Shown here in pieces: positions 51,491-63,269 of a DNA stretch of 64,000 nt. This DNA is from Phylloscopus collybita. Taxonomy: Eukaryota; Chordata; Aves; Passeriformes; Phylloscopidae. The DNA lies in assembly GCA_027886175.1 (NCBI GenBank), contig JAJNNQ010000156.1, positions 310,001-374,000 on the forward strand. The letters are read 5' to 3'. Under the pieces are notes generated by a model that worked only from the letters and a program-made list of their open reading frames with translations, was not told the origin of the DNA and did not search any database. The translations under genes and the position numbers were made by a program. Position 1 is the stretch's first letter. Every line of letters starts with the position of its first letter.

Positions 51491-52467
51491 CCATGGGAAA
51501 CCAAAGTCTCCACTCCAGGGTCCTGGTGTGAGTTTGTAGGAGGCCTTTGGCACTACAAGAGCAGACAAAGTTCCATCTGGTGGTTGATTGCATCGAGGAG
51601 ATATCCTCATTTGTATGGAATTTCAGCAGGCAGAAGCCCAGTGGCAGGCAGACAGCATTAGACACAAACAATGGACCTTTTCCATGGGAAACCAAAGTCT
51701 CCACCCCAGCTTCTTGATGTCACTTTGTAGGAGGCCTTTGGCACTACGGGGGCAGACAAACTTCCACCCGGTGGTACATTACACCTGGGAGATATCCTCA
51801 TTTTTATGGAACTTCAGCAGTCATAACCACAGTGCCAGGCAGACAGCATTAGACAGGAACAGTGGTCCTTTTCCTAGGGAAACCAAAGTCTCCACCCTAG
51901 GTTCCCGAGGGCAGTTTGTAGGAGACCTTTGGAAACACAAGGGCAGAGAAACTTCCATCTGGTGTTTGATTGCACCTGGGAGATATTCTCATTTGTATGG
52001 AATTTAAGTGGAATTTTAGTAGGCAGAATCCCAGCGGCAGGCAGACAGAATTAGACATGAATAGTGGCCCATTTCCATGGGAAACCAAAGTCTCCACCCC
52101 AGGTTCCTGATGTCATTTTCTAGGAGGCCTCTGGCACTACAAGAGGAGGCAAACTTCCAACTGGTGGCATATTGCATCTGGGAGATATCCTCATTTGTAT
52201 GTAATTTTAGTAGCCATAAGCCCAGTGGCAGGCAGACAGCATTAGACACGAACGGTGGCCCTTTTCCATGGGAAACCAAAGTGTCCGCCCCAGGTTCCTG
52301 ATGTCAATTTGTAGGAAGCCTTTGGCTCTACAGGGGCAGACAAACTTCCATCTGGTGGTAGATTGCACCTGGGAGACATCCTCATTTGTATGGAATTTTA
52401 GTGGGATTTTAATAGGCAGAAGCCTAGTGGCATGCACAAGTCATTAGGCACGAACGCTGGCCCATTT
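51491..52467 (+). repeat. H18: deletion-derived 5-monomer HOR copy (977 bp)
   Basis: Monomer starts are at 51491 (m1), 51682 (m2 head with m9 tail), 51873 (m10), 52075 (m11) and 52266 (m12). Seven monomers, m3-m9 (1381 bp), are absent. The last m2-specific base is 51781 and the first m9-specific base is 51827, so the exchange happened in the identical 45 bp between. A private change (GGTACATT) at 51777 lies next to the junction. Confidence 0.94.
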
Positions 52468-54825
52468 CCATGGGAAACCAAAGTCTCCACTCCAGGGTCC
52501 TGGTGTGAGTTTGTAGGAGGCCTTTGGCACTACAAGAGCAGACAAAGTTCCATCTGGTGGTTGATTGCATCGAGGAGATATCCTCATTTGTATGGAATTT
52601 CAGCAGGCAGAAGCCCAGTGGCAGGCAGACAGCATTAGACACAAACAATGGACCTTTTCCATGGGAAACCAAAGTCTCCACCCCAGCTTCTTGATGTCAC
52701 TTTGTAGGAGGCCTTTGGCACTACGGGGGCAGACAAACTTCCACCCGGTGGTAGATTACACCTGGGAGATATCCTCATTTTTATGGAACTTCAGCAGTCA
52801 TAAACACAGTGCCAGGCAAAGAGCATTAGACAGGAACGGTGGTCCTTTTCCATGGGAAACCAAAGTCTCCACCATAGGTTCCTGATGGCAGTTTGTAGGA
52901 GACCTTTGGAAACACAAGGGCAGAGAAACTTCCATCTGGTGTTTGATTGCACCTGGGAGATATTCTCATTTGTATGGAATTTAAGTGGAATTTTAGTAGG
53001 CAGAATCCCAGCAGCAGGTAGATAGAATTAGACATGAATAGTGGCTCATTTCCATGGGAAACCAAAGTCTCCATCCCCCGTTCCTGATGTCAGTCTGTAA
53101 GAGGCGATTGGAACTACAAGGGCAGAAAAAATTCCATCTGGTGGTAGATTGGACCTGGGAGATATCGCCATTTGTATGGAATTTTAGTGGTATTTTAGTA
53201 GGCAGAAGTCCAGCGGCAGGCAGACAGCATTACACACGAACGCTGCCCAATAGCCATGGGAAACCAAAGTCTCCAACCCAGGCTCCTCATGTCAGTTTGT
53301 AGGAGGCCTTTGGCATTAAAAGGGCAGACAAACTTCCATCTGGTGGGAAATTCCATTTGGGAGATATCCTCATATGTATGGAACTTTAGTAGGCATATGC
53401 CCACTGGCAGGCAGACAGCATTAGACAAGAACGGTGGCCCTTTTCCATGGAAAGACAAATTATCCATCCTATGTTCCTGATGTCAGTTTGAAGGAGGCCT
53501 TTGGCAATACAAGGGCAGAAAAACTTCCATCTGGTGGTTGATTGCATCGGGGAGATATGCTCATTTGTATGGGATTTCAGAAGGCAGAAGCCAAGTGGCA
53601 CGCAGACAGCATTGGACACGAACAGTGGCCCTTTTCCATGGGAAACCAAAATCTCCACCCCACGTTGCTGATGTCTCATTGTAGGAGGCGTTTTCCAATA
53701 TAAGGGCAGAGAAACTTCCATCTGGTTGTAGATTGCACCTGGGAGATATCCTCATTTCTATGGAATTTTAGTGGAATTTTAGTAGGAAGAAACCCAGTGG
53801 CAGGCAGACAGCATTAGAAACGAACGGTGCCCCTTTTCCATGGGAAACCAATGTCTCCACCCCACGTTCCTGATGTCAGTTTTTAGGAGGCCTTTGGCAC
53901 TACAAGGGCAGAGAAACTTCCATCTGGTTGTAGATTGTACCTGGGAGATATCCTCATTTCTATAGAATTTTAGTGGAATTTTAGTAGGCATAAGCCTAGT
54001 GGCTGTCAGACAGCATTAGACACAAACGGTGGCCCATTTCTATGGGAAACCACAGTCTCCACCCCACGTTCCTGATGTCAGTTTTTAGGAGGCATTTGGC
54101 ACTACGAGGGCAGACAAACTTCCACCTGGTGGTAGATTGCACCTGGGAGATATCCTCATTTTTATGGAACTTCAGCAGTCATAACCACAGTGCCAGGCAG
54201 ACAGCATTAGACAGGAACAGTGGTCCTTTTCCTAGGGAAACCAAAGTCTCCACCCTAGGTTCCCGAGGGCAGTTTGTAGGAGACCTTTGGAAACACAAGG
54301 GCAGAGAAACTTCCATCTGGTGTTTGATTGCACCTGGGAGATATTCTCATTTGTATGGAATTTAAGTGGAATTTTAGTAGGCAGAATCCCAGCGGCAGGC
54401 AGACAGAATTAGACATGAATAGTGGCCCATTTCCATGGGAAACCAAAGTCTCCACCCCAGGTTCCTGATGTCATTTTCTAGGAGGCCTCTGGCACTACAA
54501 GAGGAGGCAAACTTCCAACTGGTGGCATATTGCATCTGGGAGATATCCTCATTTGTATGTAATTTTAGTAGCCATAAGCCCAGTGGCAGGCAGACAGCAT
54601 TAGACACGAACGGTGGCCCTTTTCCATGGGAAACCAAAGTGTCCGCCCCAGGTTCCTGATGTCAATTTGTAGGAAGCCTTTGGCTCTACAGGGGCAGACA
54701 AACTTCCATCTGGTGGTAGATTGCACCTGGGAGACATCCTCATTTGTATGGAATTTTAGTGGGATTTTAATAGGCAGAAGCCTAGTGGCATGCACAAGTC
54801 ATTAGGCACGAACGCTGGCCCATTT
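52468..54825 (+). repeat. H19: canonical 12-monomer HOR
   Basis: Twelve monomers, 2358 bp, with the m2 C allele. The m3 middle and tail are both m10-like (GGAAACAC, then GTGTTTGATTGCACC). Confidence 0.96.
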
Positions 54826-57183
54826 CCATGGGAAACCAAAGTCTCCACTCCAGGGTCCTGGTGTGAGTTTGTAGGAGGCCTTTGGCACTACAAGAGCAGA
54901 CAAAGTTCCATCTGGTGGTTGATTGCATCGAGGAGATATCCTCATTTGTATGGAATTTCAGCAGGCAGAAGCCCAGTGGCAGGCAGACAGCATTAGACAC
55001 AAACAATGGACCTTTTCCATGGGAAACCAAAGTCTCCACCCCAGCTTCTTGATGTCACTTTGTAGGAGGCCTTTGGCACTACGGGGGCAGACAAACTTCC
55101 ACCCGGTGGTAGATTACACCTGGGAGATATCCTCATTTTTATGGAACTTCAGCAGTCATAAACACAGTGCCAGGCAAAGAGCATTAGACAGGAACGGTGG
55201 TCCTTTTCCATGGGAAACCAAAGTCTCCACCATAGGTTCCTGATGGCAGTTTGTAGGAGACCTTTGGCACTACAAGAGCAGAGAAACTTCCATCTGGTGT
55301 TTGATTGCACCTGGGAGATATTCTCATTTGTATGGAATTTAAGTGGAATTTTAGTAGGCAGAATCCCAGCAGCAGGTAGATAGAATTAGACATGAATAGT
55401 GGCTCATTTCCATGGGAAACCAAAGTCTCCATCCCCCGTTCCTGATGTCAGTCTGTAAGAGGCGATTGGAACTACAAGGGCAGAAAAAATTCCATCTGGT
55501 GGTAGATTGGACCTGGGAGATATCGCCATTTGTATGGAATTTTAGTGGTATTTTAGTAGGCAGAAGTCCAGCGGCAGGCAGACAGCATTACACACGAACG
55601 CTGCCCAATAGCCATGGGAAACCAAAGTCTCCAACCCAGGCTCCTCATGTCAGTTTGTAGGAGGCCTTTGGCATTAAAAGGGCAGACAAACTTCCATCTG
55701 GTGGGAAATTCCATTTGGGAGATATCCTCATATGTATGGAACTTTAGTAGGCATATGCCCACTGGCAGGCAGACAGCATTAGACAAGAACGGTGGCCCTT
55801 TTCCATGGAAAGACAAATTATCCATCCTATGTTCCTGATGTCAGTTTGAAGGAGGCCTTTGGCAATACAAGGGCAGAAAAACTTCCATCTGGTGGTTGAT
55901 TGCATCGGGGAGATATGCTCATTTGTATGGGATTTCAGAAGGCAGAAGCCAAGTGGCACGCAGACAGCATTGGACACGAACAGTGGCCCTTTTCCATGGG
56001 AAACCAAAATCTCCACCCCACGTTGCTGATGTCTCATTGTAGGAGGCGTTTTCCAATATAAGGGCAGAGAAACTTCCATCTGGTTGTAGATTGCACCTGG
56101 GAGATATCCTCATTTCTATGGAATTTTAGTGGAATTTTAGTAGGAAGAAACCCAGTGGCAGGCAGACAGCATTAGAAACGAACGGTGCCCCTTTTCCATG
56201 GGAAACCAATGTCTCCACCCCACGTTCCTGATGTCAGTTTTTAGGAGGCCTTTGGCACTACAAGGGCAGAGAAACTTCCATCTGGTTGTAGATTGTACCT
56301 GGGAGATATCCTCATTTCTATAGAATTTTAGTGGAATTTTAGTAGGCATAAGCCTAGTGGCTGTCAGACAGCATTAGACACAAACGGTGGCCCATTTCTA
56401 TGGGAAACCACAGTCTCCACCCCACGTTCCTGATGTCAGTTTTTAGGAGGCATTTGGCACTACGAGGGCAGACAAACTTCCACCTGGTGGTAGATTGCAC
56501 CTGGGAGATATCCTCATTTTTATGGAACTTCAGCAGTCATAACCACAGTGCCAGGCAGACAGCATTAGACAGGAACAGTGGTCCTTTTCCTAGGGAAACC
56601 AAAGTCTCCACCCTAGGTTCCCGAGGGCAGTTTGTAGGAGACCTTTGGAAACACAAGGGCAGAGAAACTTCCATCTGGTGTTTGATTGCACCTGGGAGAT
56701 ATTCTCATTTGTATGGAATTTAAGTGGAATTTTAGTAGGCAGAATCCCAGCGGCAGGCAGACAGAATTAGACATGAATAGTGGCCCATTTCCATGGGAAA
56801 CCAAAGTCTCCACCCCAGGTTCCTGATGTCATTTTCTAGGAGGCCTCTGGCACTACAAGAGGAGGCAAACTTCCAACTGGTGGCATATTGCATCTGGGAG
56901 ATATCCTCATTTGTATGTAATTTTAGTAGCCATAAGCCCAGTGGCAGGCAGACAGCATTAGACACGAACGGTGGCCCTTTTCCATGGGAAACCAAAGTGT
57001 CCGCCCCAGGTTCCTGATGTCAATTTGTAGGAAGCCTTTGGCTCTACAGGGGCAGACAAACTTCCATCTGGTGGTAGATTGCACCTGGGAGACATCCTCA
57101 TTTGTATGGAATTTTAGTGGGATTTTAATAGGCAGAAGCCTAGTGGCATGCACAAGTCATTAGGCACGAACGCTGGCCCATTT
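54826..57183 (+). repeat. H20: canonical 12-monomer HOR
   Basis: Twelve monomers, 2358 bp, with the m2 C allele and the type II m3 tail. TACAAGAGCAG in m3 (A at 55277) is shared only with the next copy, H21. Confidence 0.96.
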
Positions 57184-59541
57184 CCATGGGAAACCAAAGT
57201 CTCCACTCCAGGGTCCTGGTGTGAGTTTGTAGGAGGCCTTTGGCACTACAAGAGCAGACAAAGTTCCATCTGGTGGTTGATTGCATCGAGGAGATATCCT
57301 CATTTGTATGGAATTTCAGCAGGCAGAAGCCCAGTGGCAGGCAGACAGCATTAGACACAAACAATGGACCTTTTCCATGGGAAACCAAAGTCTCCACCCC
57401 AGCTTCTTGATGTCACTTTGTAGGAGGCCTTTGGCACTACGGGGGCAGACAAACTTCCACCCGGTGGTAGATTACACCTGGGAGATATCCTCATTTTTAT
57501 GGAACTTCAGCAGTCATAAACACAGTGCCAGGCAAAGAGCATTAGACAGGAACGGTGGTCCTTTTCCATGGGAAACCAAAGTCTCCACCATAGGTTCCTG
57601 ATGGCAGTTTGTAGGAGACCTTTGGCACTACAAGAGCAGAGAAACTTCCATCTGGTGTTTGATTGCACCTGGGAGATATTCTCATTTGTATGGAATTTAA
57701 GTGGAATTTTAGTAGGCAGAATCCCAGCAGCAGGTAGATAGAATTAGACATGAATAGTGGCTCATTTCCATGGGAAACCAAAGTCTCCATCCCCCGTTCC
57801 TGATGTCAGTCTGTAAGAGGCGATTGGAACTACAAGGGCAGAAAAAATTCCATCTGGTGGTAGATTGGACCTGGGAGATATCGCCATTTGTATGGAATTT
57901 TAGTGGTATTTTAGTAGGCAGAAGTCCAGCGGCAGGCAGACAGCATTACACACGAACGCTGCCCAATAGCCATGGGAAACCAAAGTCTCCAACCCAGGCT
58001 CCTCATGTCAGTTTGTAGGAGGCCTTTGGCATTAAAAGGGCAGACAAACTTCCATCTGGTGGGAAATTCCATTTGGGAGATATCCTCATATGTATGGAAC
58101 TTTAGTAGGCATATGCCCACTGGCAGGCAGACAGCATTAGACAAGAACGGTGGCCCTTTTCCATGGAAAGACAAATTATCCATCCTATGTTCCTGATGTC
58201 AGTTTGAAGGAGGCCTTTGGCAATACAAGGGCAGAAAAACTTCCATCTGGTGGTTGATTGCATCGGGGAGATATGCTCATTTGTATGGGATTTCAGAAGG
58301 CAGAAGCCAAGTGGCACGCAGACAGCATTGGACACGAACAGTGGCCCTTTTCCATGGGAAACCAAAATCTCCACCCCACGTTGCTGATGTCTCATTGTAG
58401 GAGGCGTTTTCCAATATAAGGGCAGAGAAACTTCCATCTGGTTGTAGATTGCACCTGGGAGATATCCTCATTTCTATGGAATTTTAGTGGAATTTTAGTA
58501 GGAAGAAACCCAGTGGCAGGCAGACAGCATTAGAAACGAACGGTGCCCCTTTTCCATGGGAAACCAATGTCTCCACCCCACGTTCCTGATGTCAGTTTTT
58601 AGGAGGCCTTTGGCACTACAAAGGCAGAGAAACTTCCATCTGGTTGTAGATTGTACCTGGGAGATATCCTCATTTCTATAGAATTTTAGTGGAATTTTAG
58701 TAGGCATAAGCCTAGTGGCTGTCAGACAGCATTAGACAAAAACGGTGGCCCATTTCTATGGGAAACCACAGTCTCCACCCCACGTTCCTGATGTCAGTTT
58801 TTAGGAGGCATTTGGCACTACGAGGGCAGACAAACTTCCACCTGGTGGTAGATTGCACCTGGGAGATATCCTCATTTTTATGGAACTTCAGCAGTCATAA
58901 CCACAGTGCCAGGCAGACAGCATTAGACAGGAACAGTGGTCCTTTTCCTAGGGAAACCAAAGTCTCCACCCTAGGTTCCCGAGGGCAGTTTGTAGGAGAC
59001 CTTTGGAAACACAAGGGCAGAGAAACTTCCATCTGGTGTTTGATTGCACCTGGGAGATATTCTCATTTGTATGGAATTTAAGTGGGATTTTAGTAGGCAG
59101 AATCCCAGCGGCAGGCAGACAGAATTAGACATGAATAGTGGCCCATTTCCATGGGAAACCAAAGTCTCCACCCCAGGTTCCTGATGTCATTTTCTAGGAG
59201 GCCTCTGGCACTACAAGAGGAGGCAAACTTCCAACTGGTGGCATATTGCATCTGGGAGATATCCTCATTTGTATGTAATTTTAGTAGCCATAAGCCCAGT
59301 GGCAGGCAGACAGCATTAGACACGAACGGTGGCCCTTTTCCATGGGAAACCAAAGTGTCCGCCCCAGGTTCCTGATGTCAATTTGTAGGAAGCCTTTGGC
59401 TCTACAGGGGCAGACAAACTTCCATCTGGTGGTAGATTGCACCTGGGAGACATCCTCATTTGTATGGAATTTTAGTGGGATTTTAATAGGCAGAAGCCTA
59501 GTGGCATGCACAAGTCATTAGGCACGAACGCTGGCCCATTT
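57184..59541 (+). repeat. H21: canonical 12-monomer HOR
   Basis: Twelve monomers, 2358 bp. It shares the m3 variant with H20 (A at 57635). Private changes are CTACAAAGGCAG in m8 near 58621, GACAAAAACGG near 58738 and AGTGGGATTTTAG in m10 near 59085. Confidence 0.96.
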
Positions 59542-60911
59542 CCATGGGAAACCAAAGTCTCCACTCCAGGGTCCTGGTGTGAGTTTGTAGGAGGCCTTTG
59601 GCACTACAAGAGCAGACAAAGTTCCATCTGGTGGTTGATTGCATCGAGGAGATATCCTCATTTGTATGAAATTTCAGCAGGCAGAAGCCCAGTGGCAGGC
59701 AGACAGCATTAGACACAAACAATGGACCTTTTCCATGGGAAACCAAAGTCTCCACCCCAGCTTCTTGATGTCAGTTTGTAGGAGGCCTTTGACACTACGG
59801 GGGCAGACAAACTTCCACCCGGTGGTAGATTACACCTGGGAGATATCCTCATTTTTATGGAACTTCAGCAGTCATAAACACAGTGCCAGGCAAAGAGCAT
59901 TAGACAGGAACGGTGGTCCTTTTCCATGGGAAACCAAAGTCTCCACCATAGGTTCCTGATGGCAGTTTGTAGGAGACCTTTGGAAACACAAGGGCAGAGA
60001 AACTTCCATCTGGTGTTTGATTGCACCTGGGAGATATTCTCATTTGTATGGAATTTAAGTGGAATTTTAGTAGGCAGAATCCCAGCAGCAGGTAGATAGA
60101 ATTAGACATGAATAGTGGCTCATTTCCATGGGAAACCAAAGTCTCCATCCCCCGTTCCTGATGTCAGTCTGTAAGAGGCGATTGGAACTACAAGGGCAGA
60201 AAAACTTCCACCTGGTGGTAGATTGCACCTGGGAGATATCCTCATTTTTATGGAACTTCAGCAGTCATAACCACAGTGCCAGGCAGACAGCATTAGACAG
60301 GAACAGTGGTCCTTTTCCTAGGGAAACCAAAGTCTCCACCCTAGGTTCCCGAGGGCAGTTTGTAGGAGACCTTTGGAAACACAAGGGCAGAGAAACTTCC
60401 ATCTGGTGTTTGATTGCACCTGGGAGATATTCTCATTTGTATGGAATTTAAGTGGAATTTTAGTAGGCAGAATCCCAGCGGCAGGCAGACAGAATTAGAC
60501 ATGAATAGTGGCCCATTTCCATGGGAAACCAAAGTCTCCACCCCAGGTTCCTGATGTCATTTTCTAGGAGGCCTCTGGCACTACAAGAGGAGGCAAACTT
60601 CCAACTGGTGGCATATTGCATCTGGGAGATATCCTCATTTGTATGTAATTTTAGTAGCCATAAGCCCAGTGGCAGGCAGACAGCATTAGACACGAACGGT
60701 GGCCCTTTTCCATGGGAAACCAAAGTGTCCGCCCCAGGTTCCTGATGTCAATTTGTAGGAAGCCTTTGGCTCTACAGGGGCAGACAAACTTCCATCTGGT
60801 GGTAGATTGCACCTGGGAGACATCCTCATTTGTATGGAATTTTAGTGGGATTTTAATAGGCAGAAGCCTAGTGGCATGCACAAGTCATTAGGCACGAACG
60901 CTGGCCCATTT
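59542..60911 (+). repeat. H22: deletion-derived 7-monomer HOR copy (1370 bp)
   Basis: Monomer starts are at 59542 (m1), 59733 (m2), 59924 (m3), 60126 (m4 head with m9 tail), 60317 (m10), 60519 (m11) and 60710 (m12). m5-m9 (988 bp) are absent. The last m4-specific base is 60201 and the first m9-specific base is 60205, so the exchange point is confined to about three bases. It has the m2 G allele, unlike its neighbours. Confidence 0.94.
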
Positions 60912-63269
60912 CCATGGGAAACCAAAGTCTCCACTCCAGGGTCCTGGTGTGAGTTTGTAGGAGGCCTTTGGCACTACAAGAGCAGACAAAGTTCCATCTG
61001 GTGGTTGATTGCATCGAGGAGATATCCTCATTTGTATGGAATTTCAGCAGGCAGAAGCCCAGTGGCAGGCAGACAGCATTAGACACAAACAATGGACCTT
61101 TTCCATGGGAAACCAAAGTCTCCACCCCAGCTTCTTGATGTCACTTTGTAGGAGGCCTTTGGCACTACGGGGGCAGACAAACTTCCACCCGGTGGTAGAT
61201 TACACCTGGGAGATATCCTCATTTTTATGGAACTTCAGCAGTCATAAACACAGTGCCAGGCAAAGAGCATTAGACAGGAACGGTGGTCCTTTTCCATGGG
61301 AAACCAAAGTCTCCACCATAGGTTCCTGATGGCAGTTTGTAGGAGACCTTTGGCACTACAAGGGCAGAGAAACTTCCATCTGGTGTTTGATTGCACCTGG
61401 GAGATATTCTCATTTGTATGGAATTTAAGTGGAATTTTAGTAGGCAGAATCCCAGCAGCAGGTAGATAGAATTAGACATGAATAGTGGCTCATTTCCATG
61501 GGAAACCAAAGTCTCCATCCCCCGTTCCTGATGTCAGTCTGTAAGAGGCGATTGGAACTACAAGGGCAGAAAAAATTCCATCTGGTGGTAGATTGGACCT
61601 GGGAGATATCGCCATTTGTATGGAATTTTAGTGGTATTTTAGTAGGCAGAAGTCCAGCGGCAGGCAGACAGCATTACACACGAACGCTGCCCAATAGCCA
61701 TGGGAAACCAAAGTCTCCAACCCAGGCTCCTCATGTCAGTTTGTAGGAGGCCTTTGGCATTAAAAGGGCAGACAAACTTCCATCTGGTGGGAAATTCCAT
61801 TTGGGAGATATCCTCATATGTATGGAACTTTAGTAGGCATATGCCCACTGGCAGGCAGACAGCATTAGACAAGAACGGTGGCCCTTTTCCATGGAAAGAC
61901 AAATTATCCATCCTATGTTCCTGATGTCAGTTTGAAGGAGGCCTTTGGCAATACAAGGGCAGAAAAACTTCCATCTGGTGGTTGATTGCATCGGGGAGAT
62001 ACGCTCATTTGTATGGGATTTCAGAAGGCAGAAGCCAAGTGGCACGCAGACAGCATTGGACACGAACAGTGGCCCTTTTCCATGGGAAACCAAAATCTCC
62101 ACCCCACGTTGCTGATGTCTCATTGTAGGAGGCGTTTTCCAATATAAGGGCAGAGAAACTTCCATCTGGTTGTAGATTGCACCTGGGAGATATCCTCATT
62201 TCTATGGAATTTTAGTGGAATTTTAGTAGGAAGAAACCCAGTGGCAGGCAGACAGCATTAGAAACGAACAGTGCCCCTTTTCCATGGGAAACCAATGTCT
62301 CCACCCCACGTTCCTGATGTCAGTTTTTAGGAGGCCTTTGGCACTACAAGGGCAGAGAAACTTCCATCTGGTTGTAGATTGTACCTGGGAGATATCCTCA
62401 TTTCTATAGAATTTTAGTGGAATTTTAGTAGGCATAAGCCTAGTGGCTGTCAGACAGCATTAGACACAAACGGTGGCCCATTTCTATGGGAAACCACAGT
62501 CTCCACCCCACGTTCCTGATGTCAGTTTTTAGGAGGCATTTGGCACTACGAGGGCAGACAAACTTCCACCTGGTGGTAGATTGCACCTGGGAGATATCCT
62601 CATTTTTATGGAACTTCAGCAGTCATAACCACAGTGCCAGGCAGACAGCATTAGACAGGAACAGTGGTCCTTTTCCTAGGGAAACCAAAGTCTCCACCCT
62701 AGGTTCCCGAGGGCAGTTTGTAGGAGACCTTTGGAAACACAAGGGCAGAGAAACTTCCATCTGGTGTTTGATTGCACCTGGGAGATATTCTCATTTGTAT
62801 GGAATTTAAGTGGAATTTTAGTAGGCAGAATCCCAGCGGCAGGCAGACAGAATTAGACATGAATAGTGGCCCATTTCCATGGGAAACCAAAGTCTCCACC
62901 CCAGGTTCCTGATGTCATTTTCTAGGAGGCCTCTGGCACTACAAGAGGAGGCAAACTTCCAACTGGTGGCATATTGCATCTGGGAGATATCCTCATTTGT
63001 ATGTAATTTTAGTAGCCATAAGCCCAGTGGCAGGCAGACAGCATTAGACACGAACGGTGGCCCTTTTCCATGGGAAACCAAAGTGTCCGCCCCAGGTTCC
63101 TGATGTCAATTTGTAGGAAGCCTTTGGCTCTACAGGGGCAGACAAACTTCCATCTGGTGGTAGATTGCACCTGGGAGACATCCTCATTTGTATGGAATTT
63201 TAGTGGGATTTTAATAGGCAGAAGCCTAGTGGCATGCACAAGTCATTAGGCACGAACGCTGGCCCATTT
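60912..63269 (+). repeat. H23: canonical 12-monomer HOR
   Basis: Twelve monomers, 2358 bp, with the m2 C allele and the type II m3 tail. Private changes are GAGATACGCTC in m6 near 62000 and GAACAGTGCCCC in the m8 leader near 62270. Confidence 0.96.

Noticed and set aside
51588..52007. Longest ORF (139 codons) as a fusion gene
   Set aside because: It arises only because the H18 deletion joins two short repeat ORFs in frame.
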